NCBI RefSeq assembly: GCF_900316895.1
Contig: NZ_ONER01000037.1
Span: forward strand, 1-16,686
Length of the DNA stretch: 16,686 bases
Direction of reading: 5' to 3'
Source: an uncultured Methanobrevibacter sp.
Lineage (GTDB): Archaea; Methanobacteriota; Methanobacteria; Methanobacteriales; Methanobacteriaceae
Positions 7,158-13,657 of the stretch are shown in pieces (within the stretch, counting starts at the first letter, position 1; each line of letters starts with the position of its first letter). Under the pieces are notes generated by a model. It was not told the origin of the DNA, made no database searches, and was given only the letters and a program-made list of their open reading frames with translations. The translations under genes were made by a program, and so were the position numbers.

Positions 7158-8123
7158 TTCAATATATTCTTTAAGCAAATCAAACAATTCTTCTTTTGTA
7201 TTCATCTTAAATATTCTTGGCTTTATCTCAGAGCTTCTCCACTGGCCCTTAAGATAATAAGCTGTATGTGTCCTCATCTTGTGCATTGCAACCTTTTCGG
7301 GTCTGATTTCGCTAAGCAGCTCCGCATGCCTTTTAATCATTTCGATTTTCTCGTCCAGTGTGACTTCTTCAGGTTCTATTCCGTCATCCAGATAATCAAT
7401 GCACTGCCTTATGAGCCATGGGTTTCCAAGAACGCCACGACCAATCATCACTGCATCGCATTCTGTTTCATCAATCATTTTTTTGGCATCATAACATGAC
7501 CAGATGTCTCCGTTTCCGATGACAGGTATTGAAAGGGATTCCTTGACGTCTCTGATTATTGACCAGTCTGCGCTTTCGCCGTATCTCTGCTCTCTTGTTC
7601 TCGGATGGACTGTTATTGCTGATGCTCCCGCATCCTCAACAATTCCTGCCACTTCAAGGGCATTGATGCAGCTTTTATCCCATCCGCTTCTGATTTTTGC
7701 GGTTACCGGAACATTGACGCTTTCAACAACAGCCTCCACGATTTCACCAATCTTTGGAGGGTTTTTCAGAAGTGCGCTTCCGGCCTGTGACCTGACTGCC
7801 ACCTTTGGAACCGGACAGCCCATGTTTATGTCGATGATGTCCGGTTTCATGGTCTTTTCAATGTATTCTGCAGCTATTTTGAATGATTTGACTTCAGCTC
7901 CGAATATCTGCTGGGAAATAGGCCTTTCATAATCTGTCATATAAAGCATTTCCTGTGTCCTTGAGTTTTCATACATTATTGCCTTATCTGACACCATTTC
8001 GGTTTCAATCAGTCCACATCCCATTGATTTGGCTATTCTTCTGAATGCTGAATCGCATATTCCTGCCATGGGTGCAAGGACCACCTGATTGTCTATTTTA
8101 ACATTTCCGATTTTCCATTTCAT
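7146..8123 (-). CDS. tRNA-dihydrouridine synthase (DusB/NifR3-like)
   Basis: This flavoenzyme reduces specific uridines in tRNA to dihydrouridine using FMN and NAD(P)H. The TIM-barrel landmarks are in order: VVLAPMAGICDSAFRR (14-29), QQIFGA (71-76), DINMGCPVPKV (98-108, with catalytic Cys103), GSALL, AKIRSGW (142-148), HPRTREQRY (173-181), GNGDI (203-207) and MIGRGVLGNPWL (226-237). A helical tRNA-binding C-terminus follows. I start at the ATG at 8123 because GTGA lies five bases upstream, like other starts in this window. The in-frame GTG at 8132 is part of that ribosome site rather than a start. The 325-aa length is normal. Which uridine it modifies cannot be told from sequence. Confidence 0.93.
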   Translation of the reverse strand: MKWKIGNVKIDNQVVLAPMAGICDSAFRRIAKSMGCGLIETEMVSDKAIMYENSRTQEMLYMTDYERPISQQIFGAEVKSFKIAAEYIEKTMKPDIIDINMGCPVPKVAVRSQAGSALLKNPPKIGEIVEAVVESVNVPVTAKIRSGWDKSCINALEVAGIVEDAGASAITVHPRTREQRYGESADWSIIRDVKESLSIPVIGNGDIWSCYDAKKMIDETECDAVMIGRGVLGNPWLIRQCIDYLDDGIEPEEVTLDEKIEMIKRHAELLSEIRPEKVAMHKMRTHTAYYLKGQWRSSEIKPRIFKMNTKEELFDLLKEYIELVS

Positions 8124-8164
8124 AGAAGTCACATTGAATTATGCAGTTTTTCCTTGTTTTTTCA

Positions 8165-8192
8165 TTAATTATTTATATTTGTATTTATATAA
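8165..8192. promoter_or_regulatory. Divergent A/T-rich promoter of dus and prf1
   Basis: The 108-bp gap has separate TATA candidates for the two directions. TTTATATAA (8184-8192) sits about 45 bp before the prf1 ATG, and AAATATAAATAATTA, read on the minus strand (8179-8165), sits about 50 bp before the dus ATG. The rest is nearly pure A/T. Which is used cannot be decided by eye. Confidence 0.4.
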
Positions 8193-8231
8193 TTATATCT
8201 ATTATATTAATTTAATTATTATAGGGATAAC

Positions 8232-9476
8232 ATGGCTAGTGTATCATCAAAAGAATTATATGAATTTAAAAAGACATTAAAAGAATTAGCAAATAAGAGA
8301 GGTAGAGGTACTGAGCTTGTTTCCGTTTATATCCCACCATCCAAACAGTTGAGTGATGTTGGTAAGCACATGAGAGATGAAATGGGTCAGAGTGCTAACA
8401 TTAAGAGTAAACAAACAAGAAAAAATGTACAGTCTGCAATTGCGGTTATTTTGGAGAGCATCAAATTATACAAACAGCCTCCGGAAAACGGTATCGTCCT
8501 GTTTGTGGGAATGATTCCTAAAGGCGGTCCGGGCACTGAAAAGATGGAAAAATATATTTTGGAGCCGCCGGAACCGGTTCAGACTTACTGGTATAAATGT
8601 AACAATGAGTTTTTCGTAGAGCCTTTGGAGTACATGATTGAAGAGCATGATGTATATGGTGTAGCGGTTATTGACAGAAACGAAGCTACTTACGGTACTT
8701 TAAAAGGTAAAAGGGAAAACATTCTCGGTCACTTGACAAGTGGAGTTCCAGGAAAACACAAAGCAGGGGGACAATCACAAAGAAGGTTTGACCGTGTAAT
8801 TGAGGATCTTGCTCACCAGTTCTTGAAACGTATCGGAGACCATATGAACGAAGCTTACCTTCCGCTTAAGGATGACTTGAAGGGAATCATTCTTGGCGGT
8901 CCTGGATTTACCAAAAAGGATTTCTACGACGGTGATTATCTTCAGTATGAGCTTAAGGATAAGGTAATATCCATTGTTGATACATCATACACCGGTGAAG
9001 AGGGAATCCGTGAGGTAATCTCAAAATCTGCCGATGATCTGGAAAACCTTGACGTGATGCACGAAAAGAAACTTGTTCAAAGGTTCATCAAGGAACTGAT
9101 CAAGGAAAAGGGTCTTGCTTCCTATGGGGAAGATGAGGTAAGAAGAAACCTTATTATGGGCGCTGTAGACGTATTGCTATTATCTGAGGATTTGTCAAGC
9201 ATGCGTAAGACATTTGTCTGTTCAGGCTGCGGTCACGAAGAAAAAATCACTGTCAAGTCACAGGCTGAAGCTGATAACCTGCATAAGAAGTGCCCTGATT
9301 GTGGTGAAAATCTAAAAGAGCAGGATTCAATTGATATTGATGATGAATTTGTTGAATTGGCTGAAGAGATGAATACTGAAGTCGAATTCATTTCCACTGA
9401 AACTGAAGAAGGTATGCAACTGTTCAGGGCATTCGGTGGAATTGCAGCAGTTTTAAGATATTACGTAGACTACTAA
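8232..9476 (+). CDS. prf1: Peptide chain release factor aRF1
   Basis: This archaeal class I release factor reads all three stop codons in the A site and triggers peptidyl-tRNA hydrolysis. It has 414 aa with all key sites. NIKS (56-59) and YKCNNEF (121-127, the YxCxxxF motif) form the stop-codon decoding surface. GGQ (179-181) in GKHKAGGQSQRRF is the catalytic loop. The C-terminal domain carries a zinc finger with Cys330, 333, 354 and 357 (CSGCG ... CPDCG) and ends in the conserved GGIAAVLRYYVDY. The start has a weak AGGGAT upstream. A strong terminator begins one base after the stop, overlapping the end of a convergent small gene. It is divergent from the dihydrouridine synthase. Confidence 0.98.
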   Translation: MASVSSKELYEFKKTLKELANKRGRGTELVSVYIPPSKQLSDVGKHMRDEMGQSANIKSKQTRKNVQSAIAVILESIKLYKQPPENGIVLFVGMIPKGGPGTEKMEKYILEPPEPVQTYWYKCNNEFFVEPLEYMIEEHDVYGVAVIDRNEATYGTLKGKRENILGHLTSGVPGKHKAGGQSQRRFDRVIEDLAHQFLKRIGDHMNEAYLPLKDDLKGIILGGPGFTKKDFYDGDYLQYELKDKVISIVDTSYTGEEGIREVISKSADDLENLDVMHEKKLVQRFIKELIKEKGLASYGEDEVRRNLIMGAVDVLLLSEDLSSMRKTFVCSGCGHEEKITVKSQAEADNLHKKCPDCGENLKEQDSIDIDDEFVELAEEMNTEVEFISTETEEGMQLFRAFGGIAAVLRYYVDY

Positions 9477-9709
9477 TTATAACAGTTTGGAGACTTGTCC
9501 AAATGTGTTATAATATTACTTTTTCTTTTTTCTTTTTTTGTATAATATTCGCTTAGACCTTCCTCTTGGCGTATCTGGTTTATTAACTTAAAAAATAATG
9601 GTTTTGGAACGGTTTTTTCTTTATTTATTTCCACATATAGTGAATGCAGACTCCTGTTTTTGGTCAGATAATTTTCCTTGAGTGTTTCATATTGATTTTT
9701 GCTTATCAT
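9473..9709 (-). CDS. Small basic protein of unknown function
   Basis: This is a 78-aa Lys-rich protein with a helical look: MISKNQYETLKENYLTKNRS, then PKPLFFKLINQIRQEEGLSE and YYTKKEKRKS. The segment around LTKNRSLHSLYVEINKE followed by PLFFKLINQIRQE could be a small helix-turn-helix, but this is weak. Translation is plausible because the ATG has GTGA six bases upstream and a TATA-like TATTTAAAA about 45 bp upstream on the minus strand. Its last dozen codons (THLDKSPNCYN) are antisense to the prf1 terminator hairpin and so probably reflect that structure rather than protein selection. It overlaps prf1 by 4 nt tail to tail. Confidence 0.6.
   Translation of the reverse strand: MISKNQYETLKENYLTKNRSLHSLYVEINKEKTVPKPLFFKLINQIRQEEGLSEYYTKKEKRKSNIITHLDKSPNCYN
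9477..9539 (+). terminator. prf1 terminator: two-step stem plus T-rich tract
   Basis: TTATAACA (9477-9484) pairs with TGTTATAA (9506-9513), and inside it TTTGGA (9486-9491) pairs with TCCAAA (9498-9503) around loop GACTTG. An asymmetric 1x2 internal loop separates the two helices. A run of T with a few C follows to 9539. It starts directly after the prf1 stop codon and is the strongest terminator-like element in the window. Confidence 0.75.
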
Positions 9710-9838
9710 ATTTTATCACTTTGTTTATTAAAAATTAATTTTTACCCATTTTTAAATATTGATTTGTAAATTATGGTATATAAAGGAATATGCTTTTTAA
9801 ATTTCTATATAATTTTGTTTAAAATTTTTTTGTATTTT

Positions 9839-9940
9839 TCGGTTTTGTTCGGTTTTTTCAGGCCAAAATGTGCTTTGCCCGAACAGTTGATGTTGCTTCC
9901 TATTCGGAAACTTTGGGGTGGAAGATGCTTTCCGACTTTG
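9839..9940 (+). ncRNA. Candidate structured RNA or element remnant: GC-rich island with two stem-loops
   Basis: By hand count about 46% G+C over roughly 98 bases, against far lower flanks. Stem-loop 1: GTTCG (9847-9851) pairs with CGAAC (9880-9884), with an inner stem GGC/GCC then AAA/TTT around loop ATGTGC. Stem-loop 2: TCGGAAA (9904-9910) pairs with TTTCCGA (9929-9935). A TATA box at 9777-9784 would start a transcript near 9808, and a T-rich stretch follows from 9937. An alternative reading is a small protein: an ATG at 9868 opens 39 codons to a TAA at 9985-9987, with a hydrophobic end FVYVLIIFIVIC, but no Shine-Dalgarno. A third frame is open too, so it could also be a remnant of a repeated element. 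I cannot choose between these. Confidence 0.35.
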
Positions 9941-10094
9941 TTTATGTATTGATAATTTTTATTGTTATTTGTAGAAAAAATAATTAAAAAGATTTTATAT
10001 ATACTTAAATTATTTGAATTTTTGTATAATTTGTATAATATTTATCTAGATTTTAATGAATAATATTAATATATCCTTATTAAAAATTGAATAA

Positions 10095-10104
10095 TATTTA
10101 AATA
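10095..10104 (+). promoter_or_regulatory. gdhA: gdhA TATA box
   Basis: TATTTAAATA is close to the archaeal TATA consensus. It predicts transcription from about 10126-10130 and a leader of about 50 nt up to the TTG start at 10182. No clear repeat or operator is visible between it and the start. Confidence 0.55.
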
Positions 10105-10169
10105 CTAGAAGATGCAAATAATTAACTATATTGTTAAATTTTAATGATATAATTTTTATAATTTTATTC

Positions 10170-10174
10170 GGAGG
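10170..10174 (+). promoter_or_regulatory. gdhA: gdhA ribosome binding site fixing a TTG start
   Basis: GGAGG lies seven bases before TTG at 10182-10184. The only in-frame ATG-like alternatives are upstream of this site and would add a hydrophobic stretch (NDIIFIILFGG) absent from the family. The Shine-Dalgarno site therefore decides the start as TTG. Confidence 0.85.
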
Positions 10175-10181
10175 AATAATT

Positions 10182-11516
10182 TTGTCATACGTAGATGAAG
10201 TAATTGAAACTATAATAGAACAAAACCCTTCAGAACCAGAATTTCACCAAGCTATTCGTGAAGTTTTAGAATCCTTAAGGGTAGTGATTGAAGAAAACGA
10301 AGAAGAATACAGGAAAAACGCACTTCTTGAAAGGTTAACAAACCCAGAAAGACAAATCAAATTCCGTGTTCCATGGGTAGACGACAACGGTCAAGTACAA
10401 GTAAACACCGGTTACAGAGTACAGTTCAACTCAGCAATCGGACCTTACAAAGGCGGATTACGTTTCCACCCATCCGTAAACCTCGGAATCATCAAATTCT
10501 TAGGTTTCGAACAAATCTTCAAAAACTCCTTAACCGGACTTCCAATCGGCGGAGGAAAAGGTGGATCAGACTTTGATCCTAAAGGAAAATCTGACAGGGA
10601 AATCATGGCATTCTGTCAAAGTTTCATGACCGAATTATGCAAATACATCGGAGCTGACACTGATGTTCCTGCAGGAGATATTGGTGTAGGTGGCCGAGAA
10701 ATCGGTTTCTTATTCGGACAATACAAAAGAATCAGAGGATTATACGAAGGAGTATTAACCGGTAAAGGATTATCCTTCGGAGGATCTCTTGCAAGAACTG
10801 AAGCTACCGGATATGGTTTATTATACTTCACAAATGCAATGTTAAAAGCAAATGATATTGATATCGCAGGTAAAACCATTGTCGTATCTGGTGCAGGTAA
10901 CGTAGCTACTTACGCTATCCAAAAAGCACAACAATTAGGCGGTAACCCAGTAACCTGTTCCGATTCCACCGGATGGATCTACGACCCAGAAGGAATCGAT
11001 GTTGAATTGCTCAAAGAGATTAAAGAAGTAAGACGTGAAAGATTAACCGCTTATGCTGAAGCAAGACCTTCCGCAGAATACCACGAAGGCAAAGGTGTAT
11101 GGTCCATCAAATGTGACATTGCATTACCATGTGCTACCCAAAACGAATTGCAATTAGAAGATGCTAAAATCCTAGTTGAAAACGGCGTTTTAGCTGTTGC
11201 TGAAGGAGCAAACATGCCAACCACTATCGAAGCAACCGAATACTTACAGGAAAACGGCGTATTATTCGCACCAGGTAAAGCTTCCAACGCTGGTGGAGTA
11301 GCAACTTCCGCACTTGAAATGTCACAAAACTCAGAAAGATTATCCTGGACATTTGAAGAAGTTGACGGCAGACTCCAAACCATTATGGAAAACATCTTTG
11401 AAAATGCTGCAGCTGCTGCTGAAGAATACGGCATGGACAAAAACTATGTCGCAGGAGCAAACATTGCAGGATTCAAGAAAGTAGTTGACGCAATGAACGC
11501 ACAAGGCATTGTGTGA
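10182..11516 (+). CDS. gdhA: NADP-specific glutamate dehydrogenase (bacterial-type, family I)
   Basis: This enzyme interconverts 2-oxoglutarate plus ammonia and glutamate, here most likely for ammonia assimilation. It has 444 aa from TTG, matching the 447 aa of E. coli GdhA, and long stretches are near identical to what I recall of that protein. Landmarks: GPYKGGLRFHPSVN (87-100), GGGKGGSDFDPKGKSD (123-138, with catalytic Lys126), PAGDIGVGGREIG (163-175, with Asp166), the Rossmann loop SGAGNVATY (236-244), SDSTG (260-264, NADP type), LPCATQNEL and the ending ANIAGFKKVVDAMNAQGI. Codon use is biased toward a small set, as in tuf, suggesting high expression. The close match to the bacterial hexameric form suggests an old transfer. 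A terminator follows. Confidence 0.96.
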   Translation: MSYVDEVIETIIEQNPSEPEFHQAIREVLESLRVVIEENEEEYRKNALLERLTNPERQIKFRVPWVDDNGQVQVNTGYRVQFNSAIGPYKGGLRFHPSVNLGIIKFLGFEQIFKNSLTGLPIGGGKGGSDFDPKGKSDREIMAFCQSFMTELCKYIGADTDVPAGDIGVGGREIGFLFGQYKRIRGLYEGVLTGKGLSFGGSLARTEATGYGLLYFTNAMLKANDIDIAGKTIVVSGAGNVATYAIQKAQQLGGNPVTCSDSTGWIYDPEGIDVELLKEIKEVRRERLTAYAEARPSAEYHEGKGVWSIKCDIALPCATQNELQLEDAKILVENGVLAVAEGANMPTTIEATEYLQENGVLFAPGKASNAGGVATSALEMSQNSERLSWTFEEVDGRLQTIMENIFENAAAAAEEYGMDKNYVAGANIAGFKKVVDAMNAQGIV

Positions 11517-11540
11517 TTTTATAGCTTTATTTTTAATTTT

Positions 11541-11582
11541 AAGAGTTTTTAACTCTTCTTTTTTTATTTATTTTATTTTTAA
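11541..11582 (+). terminator. gdhA terminator
   Basis: AAGAGTT (11541-11547), loop TTT, AACTCTT (11551-11557), then a long T-rich stretch. It begins 24 bp after the gdhA stop, as expected for an intrinsic-type terminator. Confidence 0.7.
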
Positions 11583-11851
11583 TTATTTATAGTATAATTT
11601 ACTTGTATTGGTTATTTTTATTAGTTTTTTTACAGATGTTATCAATATTTTTTTCAGTTGAAATCATGAGTAAAGGCCTTTCTTTGCTTTTGCATTGTAA
11701 TATTGCTTTAACTTAATAAAATTGCTTTCATTTCAAACAAAAACTTTTTGTAACTTGCAATTAAAGATAATAGTAAGTATTTATTCTTAATTATTGAATT
11801 AAGATAAAATAATCAAGTCGAAGTAAAATTTATTTGGACATGATTATTTAA
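11583..11851. other. A/T-rich intergenic stretch before the AAA ATPase
   Basis: No supported gene. A 7-bp inverted repeat CTTAATT/AATTAAG with loop ATTG lies at 11786-11803. A 16-codon open frame from an ATG at about 11667 has no ribosome site and is not called. The region ends at the 34-bp periodic motif array. Confidence 0.6.
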
Positions 11852-11933
11852 ATATTCAATATATTGAATATATATTTATATAATTTCACTCAATATATTG
11901 AATATATATTTATATTAAAATATTCAATGTATT
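11852..11933 (+). repeat. Three motif copies at exact 34-bp spacing (candidate operator) before the AAA ATPase
   Basis: The motif CAAT(A/G)TATT starts at 11857, 11891 and 11925, exactly 34 bp apart. Copies 1 and 2 are identical over 25 bp, beginning CAATATATTGAATATATATT. Copy 3 is a half-copy (CAATGTATT). Copy 1 lies inside a perfect 20-bp palindrome, 11852-11871. Copy 2 keeps 12 bp of it. Each of the first two is followed by a TATA-like ATATATTTATAT, so promoter and repeats overlap. The last copy ends five bases before the Shine-Dalgarno site. This looks like a multi-site operator for a dimeric regulator, or iterons. Confidence 0.7.
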
Positions 11934-11949
11934 ATTAGAGGAGATGAAT

Positions 11950-13410
11950 ATGAATCCAGAGATTGAAAATTCAATTTACAACTTTTTACAAAACCAGATT
12001 ACAGACACTCCATTATCATTAAACAATGAACTTTTCAATATGGGTAAAAAATTCAATCATAGGGATGAATTTAACGAAATAACTCCATTCATTGATGAAT
12101 TCCTTGAAGGAAATAATGTTAATCGATATATAGTATTGCCGGGTCTTCGAGGCGTTGGAAAAACAACAATCCTATTTCAGGTATATGATTACTTGTTAAA
12201 TCAAAAAAACATCAATCCGGAAGAGATACTATATTTTTCATGTGAGGAATTAGATAAAATATATGATTGTGATATTTTTGAAACAATAAAATTTTACCTA
12301 AAGAAATTTCACAACACCTCACTGCAAACACTCAATAAAAAGATATTCCTTCTAATCGATGAATCCCACTTTGACAAGGATTGGTCCATTTCCGGAAAGT
12401 TGATCAACGACAAATCAAAAAATATCTTCATGATATTAACAGGATCATCAGCAATAAAACTGGAATATCATGCAGAAGCGGCAAGAAGGATGATAAGATA
12501 TCCGATAACTCCTCTTAATTACTCACAACATCTGAAGTTAAAATATGATTTTCAAACTGATGTTTCAAATGATTTGGTGGATTTATTATTTAATGGAAAT
12601 GTAGATAATGCGATTCTAAAAGAACAACAGTTAAATCATGATTTGTTGAATCTAAGAAATTACAATTCAATGGATTGGGATAATTACTTTAAATTTGGAG
12701 GATTTCCATCAGTAATGCATGACACAAATCCCAGAAATGCATTTAAAAAATTATATTACTCAGTTGAAAGCGTAATAACTAAAGACCTGCCAACAATGAC
12801 TAATTTGACAAGCAACACAGAAACAAAAGCATTAAGGTTGATTAAATTTCTGGCAGAAAAATATCCTGGGGATATATCACAAAATGCACTTGCAAACAAA
12901 ATTAAAACTTCTATTGGTACAGTAAATACCATTATGGATTTGCTTGAAAAAACACATTTGATATTCCACACAGAACCATATTCCGGACCGAATGCAAGAG
13001 CAAAAAAGTCATGGCAATATTACTTCGCAACACCAAGCGTAATGCATGCAATAAATCTCAAATTTGGATTCACTTCAATAAAACTAAGTGAGTATGAAGG
13101 AATACTGCTTGAAAACTTGGTGGCATCAAGTTTGGTCAATCTAAAAAATAGTGAGAAATTCTTCGAATTCAACATATTCTATGACTCATACAAAGTTAAG
13201 AAACAACGTGTTGATTTCATTATAAAAAAAGAATTTGGTGATGCAATTCCAATTGAGGTTGGGCGCGGAGATAAGGATACATTTCAAATTAAAGAAGCAA
13301 TGAAACGTTACAAATCTCCATATGGGATAATCATATCTGATACAACAAAAACAATTGTAAAAGAGGATAATATAATATTTTTGCCTATAAAAACATTTTC
13401 ATTATTGTAA
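11950..13410 (+). CDS. AAA-family ATPase with DUF4143-type C-terminus
   Basis: This 486-aa protein belongs to the AAA_14/DUF4143 type found widely in archaea and bacteria; the role is unknown and such genes are often accessory. In order: N-terminal helix, Walker A GLRGVGKTT (65-73), Walker B IFLLIDE (132-138) followed by SHFDKDW, sensor-like MILTGSSA (161-168), AARRMIRYPITPL with candidate arginine finger (about 177-189), YFKFGGFP, a winged-helix-like segment (about 300-340, ISQNALANKIKTSIGTVNTI) and a PD-(D/E)xK-like end with VDFII (Asp422) and IPIEVGRG (Glu436). The Lys usual after the Glu is Gly. I start at 11950 because GAGGAG (11938-11943) abuts the other ATG at 11944. The upstream repeats suggest its own regulation. 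Low G+C and the isolated position fit acquired DNA. Confidence 0.85.
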   Translation: MNPEIENSIYNFLQNQITDTPLSLNNELFNMGKKFNHRDEFNEITPFIDEFLEGNNVNRYIVLPGLRGVGKTTILFQVYDYLLNQKNINPEEILYFSCEELDKIYDCDIFETIKFYLKKFHNTSLQTLNKKIFLLIDESHFDKDWSISGKLINDKSKNIFMILTGSSAIKLEYHAEAARRMIRYPITPLNYSQHLKLKYDFQTDVSNDLVDLLFNGNVDNAILKEQQLNHDLLNLRNYNSMDWDNYFKFGGFPSVMHDTNPRNAFKKLYYSVESVITKDLPTMTNLTSNTETKALRLIKFLAEKYPGDISQNALANKIKTSIGTVNTIMDLLEKTHLIFHTEPYSGPNARAKKSWQYYFATPSVMHAINLKFGFTSIKLSEYEGILLENLVASSLVNLKNSEKFFEFNIFYDSYKVKKQRVDFIIKKEFGDAIPIEVGRGDKDTFQIKEAMKRYKSPYGIIISDTTKTIVKEDNIIFLPIKTFSLL

Positions 13411-13420
13411 GATTAATGAA

Positions 13421-13484
13421 TGTAGGGTGGTATCACACATTTCCCTCACAATGAATAGTATAGATTTTCTTTTTTCTTTTTTTT
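13421..13484 (+). terminator. Hairpin and T-rich tract after the AAA ATPase
   Basis: TGTAGGG (13421-13427) pairs with CCCT(C)ACA (13443-13450) with one bulged C, and the loop contains a short GTG/CAC pairing. A long T-rich run follows (about 13465-13484). It lies 11 bp after the stop codon. Confidence 0.55.
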
Positions 13485-13497
13485 ATTTATAAATTAA

Positions 13498-13618
13498 ATA
13501 TATTTTTCAAAATATTTTTATTTGATTGTTTACAGATTTAGTTATGTAATATTGTTTTGTTATACAGATGCTGATGGTGGTGTTTGTAATTTTAACAGTT
13601 CATATTATAATTGACTAA
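13498..13618 (+). other. Adhesin leader region with a tiny open frame, or a decayed gene end
   Basis: The stretch after the ATPase terminator has a TATA-like TTTATAAA (13486-13493), then two overlapping small open frames. The first, 13568-13618, is 16 codons, MLMVVFVILTVHIIID, rich in Val, Ile and Leu, with no Shine-Dalgarno and its stop codon within the hairpin at 13617. The second frame, open from 13498 to a TGA at 13612, ends DADGGVCNFNSSYYN, which resembles the NCNF rungs of the following adhesin and may be a relic of another adhesin gene. A nearer TATA candidate (TATTATAA, 13603-13610) would instead start transcription inside the hairpin. Confidence 0.3.
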
Positions 13619-13640
13619 AAAGCCCTTTTGGGTTTTTTTT
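13617..13640 (+). terminator. Terminator-like hairpin six bases before the adhesin Shine-Dalgarno site
   Basis: AAAAAGCCC (13617-13625), loop TTTT, GGG (13630-13632) and eight T (13633-13640) form a 9-bp stem counting one G-T pair, ending in an uninterrupted T tract. The adhesin ribosome site GGGAG (13646-13650) follows almost at once. It is either the end of an upstream transcript or an attenuator in the adhesin leader. Confidence 0.55.
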
Positions 13641-13657
13641 ATGATGGGAGATAAATA

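Larger units (their letters stand above)
9710..10181. other. 472-bp intergenic region before gdhA
   Basis: The stretch is mostly A/T-rich with no convincing long gene. Its left end holds the promoter of the small convergent gene. At 9777-9784 there is a clear TATA box (TATATAAA) that could fire rightward. The GC-rich island at 9839-9940 is listed separately. The right end holds the gdhA promoter and leader. Confidence 0.7.

Noticed and set aside
7504..7932. 142-aa open frame on the plus strand
   Set aside because: Shadow of the dihydrouridine synthase, whose minus-strand motifs are clear.
8130..8132. GTG start for the dihydrouridine synthase
   Set aside because: The GTG is part of the GTGA ribosome site for the ATG at 8123, and the added residues MTS are not typical of the family.
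11667..11717. 16-codon open frame MSKGLSLLLHCNIALT
   Set aside because: No ribosome site, no promoter in place and a length expected by chance in intergenic DNA.
11852..11933. CRISPR-like array
   Set aside because: Only three copies, the last incomplete, with spacers of 9 bp or less that are themselves A/T-rich; no cas genes in the window.
11944..11946. ATG start for the AAA ATPase
   Set aside because: It touches the GAGGAG ribosome site with no spacing; the ATG six bases later has proper spacing.
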